Part shown: positions 61,490-64,000 of the stretch, piece by piece | Layout: every line of letters starts with the position of its first letter | How positions within the stretch are numbered: the stretch's first letter is position 1 | From: CAZIFG01 sp964539135 | GTDB taxonomy: Bacteria > Margulisbacteria > Marinamargulisbacteria > GCA-2716485 > CAZIFG01 | Assembly (NCBI GenBank): GCA_964539135.1 | Contig: CAZIFG010000001.1 | Span: 131,053-195,052, forward strand | Reading direction: 5' to 3' | DNA: 64,000 nucleotides | The notes under the pieces: generated by a model | Database searches by the model: none | The model's input: the letters and a program-made list of their open reading frames with translations, nothing else | What the model was told of the DNA's origin: nothing | Program-made: the position numbers and the translations under genes

Positions 61490-64000
61490 TTATTTTTTTT
61501 CAATGACTACAATTTGGGGCGTTTTTAAATATTTTTTTGCTGTTTCTTGAACATCTTTAAGGGTTAAGGTGTTAATCATACTCTCTATTTTTGTATATAA
61601 ATCATGGCTGTTTCCATATAATAAATCCGTAGAGGCAATGACGGCTAAGTTTTCATCGGATGATAATCGGTCCAAATAATAATATTTCATTTGGGCAATG
61701 GCCAGATCAAACTCCTTTTGGGTGATGGGATTGTTTTGAATGTCTTCAATTTGGCCATTAATGAGTGTTTCTACTTCTTTTAATTTATCTTTACTGGTTA
61801 GAGCAGTGATTAAAAAATATCCGGCATCTATTCCATTTCTATTATGTGCATGGACCATATAGACCAGCCCTTTTTCTCGCAATAGATTATGAAGGCGGCC
61901 CCCTGGGTAGCTCATGCCCGATAATACAGCGTCTACTAAATCCAATTTGATGCTTTCTTCTGTATCTTTAAAGCGAAGGCCTTGGAACCCAATGAGAAGT
62001 GCCGCGATGTCTTGTTTGGGTTTGATGCTGACGCGATTTGTTTCGGTATGTTTAGGTGCTGGAATAAGCGCGGGCAGCTTACTTTCCGCAGCGGCAATGG
62101 GTTCAAATCGTTTTTTGATTTCTTCCAGTGTTTTTTTTCGGTCAAAATTGCCTACGACGGTAATGATCATTTCTTTGGGGGTGATGAGATTGCGGTAAAA
62201 GTCGCTAATGTCATTTGCATTTAATTTTTTTACCGATTCCTTTTCTCCAATGGCAGATAAGCTGTAGGGATGTTTTTGGAAAAAGGCACGATTAAAATAG
62301 TAATTAGCCTGAGATTGCCAGTCATCTTCTCGTTGATCAATTTGTTTCAGTAAACGGCGGCGGCTTTCTTGGAGTTCTTCTGTACTAAAAGAGGCTTCTG
62401 TAAAGGTTTCTGTGAACAGGGGAAATAAGGCATTAAAATCTTCACTGAGACAGGACAGTTGATAATAAAAGGTGTTCTTTCCCAATTGACCACTCATGGA
62501 GGCGCCTTGATCTTCAATTCGGCTTCTAATGGTTGCTTTTGAGAGTTTTGGCGTTTCTTTGCCAATCATGTCGCTCAGAAGAGCACCAATACCGTTATTG
62601 GATTTTTTTTCAGCGCGTGTCCCCCCTAAGACCATCACTTGAGCATAGGTTTTTAAACTTTGGGGATCATTTAAAAATAAGACGCGAATGCCATTATTAA
62701 GTGTGATTAAGTCGGGACTTTGCTGTTTTGGAATATTGGTAGTTGGTGATTTTGTTTCTGCCGTCTCTTTAGGTTTTAGAATGGTAATCACCATTTTAGT
62801 GGGGTCTAAATAGGTTTGTACTGCTGTTTTAACATCGTCTTTTGTAACCGCTTTGAACTGGCTGATATAATGATCGTAAAATGTGGTGTTGTATCCATAT
62901 AACATGGATTGCCCCATTCGACTTGTTTTATCTTCAATGGTTTGAATGCTGAGGATTTCTTCGGCTAATTTTTGCTTTTTAGCTCTGTTGAGCTGGTCTT
63001 GGCTTATTTTTCCTTTTTTGAAATCTGACAGAATGGCCGTGATTTCTTGAATGACAGCGTCTTTGTTTTTGTAGTCAATTTCAGCTGTAATGTCAAAATA
63101 TCCTGTGCTTTGAATGGGGGTATAGGAACTGCAGGAGATGGAATAGGCTAATTTTGTTTTCTCAACCAATGTTTTGTACAAGGGGGATTCTTCGCCGTTA
63201 CTGAGTAGGGTTTCTGTCAAATCTAAGGCATATAAATCAGGGTTGTTGAGATCTATGGTTGAAAATCTCAGACTGAGATAGGTCACGGCACTTGCATCTT
63301 CTGCCAGGACGGTTCGTGTCGAAAAGGGCGTGGGTTCCGGATAAATCAAGGGAATGGGGGCCGGTCTTTCTTCTTCTTTCCCGAAGGTGCCGTTGATACT
63401 GTCTAAAATTTCAGATTCATTAAAACGCCCCCCTACTACCAAGATCATGTTATTTGGACTGTAATGGGATTTGTAATAGGCATAAAGCTCTTCTTTTTTG
63501 ACCGCTTTAAATTCTTCTAAATAGCCAATTACGGGATATTTTAAGGGGTGGGTTTTATAAAAATTTTCTTGGGCCAAATGGTAAAATTTGCGTTGAATGT
63601 GGGCTTTGTTTTTTTCTATTTCTTTGATAATGACGTCTCTTTCTCGTAAAAATTCTCTCTCGCTAAAGGCGGATTGGAACATCCATTCGTATAAAATAGA
63701 AATGGCGGTTGTGGTGTATGGCGGGGTGGTATTGATGTAATAAGAGGTGTGATCTAGGGTGGTGTATGCATTATAGGCACCGCCTAAGGTTGCCAAGAGT
63801 TCTTTGTATTGATCTTCTGTGCGTTTTTTGGTGGTACCGCCTGCTAAAAGGTGCTCTAAATAATGAGAAAGACCACTTCCAAGCAAGGCGCCTTCGTCAA
63901 TAGAGCCTGCTCGGACATAGGTTTGCACGGAAACCAAGGAGGCAGAAGGGTCTTTTACGAGGACTACTTGTAAGCCATTGGGGAGTCTAATTTCTTTAAT
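61490..64000 (-). CDS. M16 family zinc peptidase, two tandem domains, 5' end missing
   Basis: The frame stays open to the window edge, so the start and any signal peptide are outside; 836 residues are visible. The first M16 domain carries the inverted zinc motif H-Y-L-E-H (visible residues 46-50) preceded by N-G-L-Q-V-V-L, and the downstream glutamate lies in the R-D-V-I-I-K-E-I-E-K helix. A second M16 repeat starts near L-N-N-G-I-R-V-L-F-L-N-D and lacks H-x-x-E-H, the usual inactive half. This is the M16B/PqqL-like one-chain layout. It is convergent with ychF, and its stop codon touches the structured repeat. Substrate unknown; processing of exported peptides is typical. Confidence 0.9.
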   Translation of the reverse strand: MKEIRLPNGLQVVLVKDPSASLVSVQTYVRAGSIDEGALLGSGLSHYLEHLLAGGTTKKRTEDQYKELLATLGGAYNAYTTLDHTSYYINTTPPYTTTAISILYEWMFQSAFSEREFLRERDVIIKEIEKNKAHIQRKFYHLAQENFYKTHPLKYPVIGYLEEFKAVKKEELYAYYKSHYSPNNMILVVGGRFNESEILDSINGTFGKEEERPAPIPLIYPEPTPFSTRTVLAEDASAVTYLSLRFSTIDLNNPDLYALDLTETLLSNGEESPLYKTLVEKTKLAYSISCSSYTPIQSTGYFDITAEIDYKNKDAVIQEITAILSDFKKGKISQDQLNRAKKQKLAEEILSIQTIEDKTSRMGQSMLYGYNTTFYDHYISQFKAVTKDDVKTAVQTYLDPTKMVITILKPKETAETKSPTTNIPKQQSPDLITLNNGIRVLFLNDPQSLKTYAQVMVLGGTRAEKKSNNGIGALLSDMIGKETPKLSKATIRSRIEDQGASMSGQLGKNTFYYQLSCLSEDFNALFPLFTETFTEASFSTEELQESRRRLLKQIDQREDDWQSQANYYFNRAFFQKHPYSLSAIGEKESVKKLNANDISDFYRNLITPKEMIITVVGNFDRKKTLEEIKKRFEPIAAAESKLPALIPAPKHTETNRVSIKPKQDIAALLIGFQGLRFKDTEESIKLDLVDAVLSGMSYPGGRLHNLLREKGLVYMVHAHNRNGIDAGYFLITALTSKDKLKEVETLINGQIEDIQNNPITQKEFDLAIAQMKYYYLDRLSSDENLAVIASTDLLYGNSHDLYTKIESMINTLTLKDVQETAKKYLKTPQIVVIEKK

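Larger units (their letters stand above)
61305..61493. repeat. imperfect inverted repeat enclosing two hairpins (MITE- or attC-like element)
   Basis: The left arm 61305-61342 (AAATAAAAGCG...AAAAAAGAGCC) recurs inverted and diverged at 61448-61493, sharing the ATATCCGG core and AGAGCC end. The 105 bases between hold two separate hairpins. The right arm overlaps the stop codon of the M16 gene. Both flanking genes are convergent, so it may also end their transcripts. Confidence 0.6.

Noticed and set aside
61247..61528. Small ORFs on both strands in the gap between ychF and the M16 gene
   Set aside because: They run through the inverted and direct repeats, lack Shine-Dalgarno sites and mirror one another, as expected from palindromic DNA.
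1..64000. tRNA or rRNA genes
   Set aside because: None recognised; the gaps are short and taken up by promoters, hairpins and the repeat element.

Overview
The window is AT-rich bacterial chromosome (GC near 40% by eye). It is densely packed with bacterial-type operons, and no gap between genes reaches 300 bases. A diderm envelope is suggested by a heptose-type sugar isomerase (GmhA), a heptosyltransferase-like protein, CDP-dideoxysugar genes, a secretin and a PorV-like outer-membrane barrel. SepF, ferredoxin-dependent KorAB, a one-subunit b558-type SdhC and giant proteins full of V-G-I-G-T repeats fit an uncultured lineage related to Cyanobacteria, such as Margulisbacteria. That placement is inference; no rRNA gene is present to test it.

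Layout. 0-2.5 kb: the end of ispH, convergent with gpmI. 2.6-13.6 kb: central carbon metabolism, with korA-korB-rhodanese-mdh, a small membrane protein, fumC with a heptosyltransferase-like gene on the minus strand, then sdhC-sdhA-sdhB-gmhA. Together these cover malate to 2-oxoglutarate chemistry of the TCA cycle. 13.7-19.4 kb: a polytopic membrane protein and rfbF-rfbG-rfbH for CDP-3,6-dideoxyhexose synthesis; RfbH carries an extra C-terminal glycosyltransferase-like half. 19.4-21.4 kb (minus): a reduced pilus or type II secretion set (PilN/GspL-like, PilO/GspM-like, short secretin). 21.5-26.2 kb: radical SAM protein, glyQ, glyS, enoyl reductase. 26.2-31.1 kb: a second surface-sugar block (SDR epimerase, HpcH-type aldolase, ThDP enzyme, GtrA flippase, GT2). 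31.1-33.2 kb (minus): ydcF-like, yggS, sepF, mazG. 33.3-61.2 kb: one plus-strand run of a YPNPF-domain secreted protein, a PorV-like barrel, a 4174-residue fibre-like protein, xerC, a site-2 protease, a 3323-residue fibre-like protein, a YkgJ-type protein, an acidic protein and ychF. 61.2-61.5 kb: a structured repeat element. 61.5-64 kb (minus): an M16 peptidase cut by the window edge.

The most unusual content is the pair of giant secreted proteins. Each has a signal peptide, an N-terminal module shared with many repeat-rich surface proteins, dozens of V-G-I-G-T repeats, a YadA-head-like stretch, and a C-terminal D-Y-A-E-Y module resembling phage tail-fibre chaperone/autocleavage (Peptidase_G2-like) domains, followed by a coiled coil. 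They look like exported trimeric fibres built on tail-fibre logic. Also notable are the RfbH-glycosyltransferase fusion, a possible branched-sugar (yersiniose-type) pathway split over two blocks, the reduced secretin cluster, and a plus strand rich in G and T whichever way the genes point.

Start codons were adjusted where a Shine-Dalgarno sequence or the family length favoured another codon. Function calls rest on recognised motifs, not on database searches.
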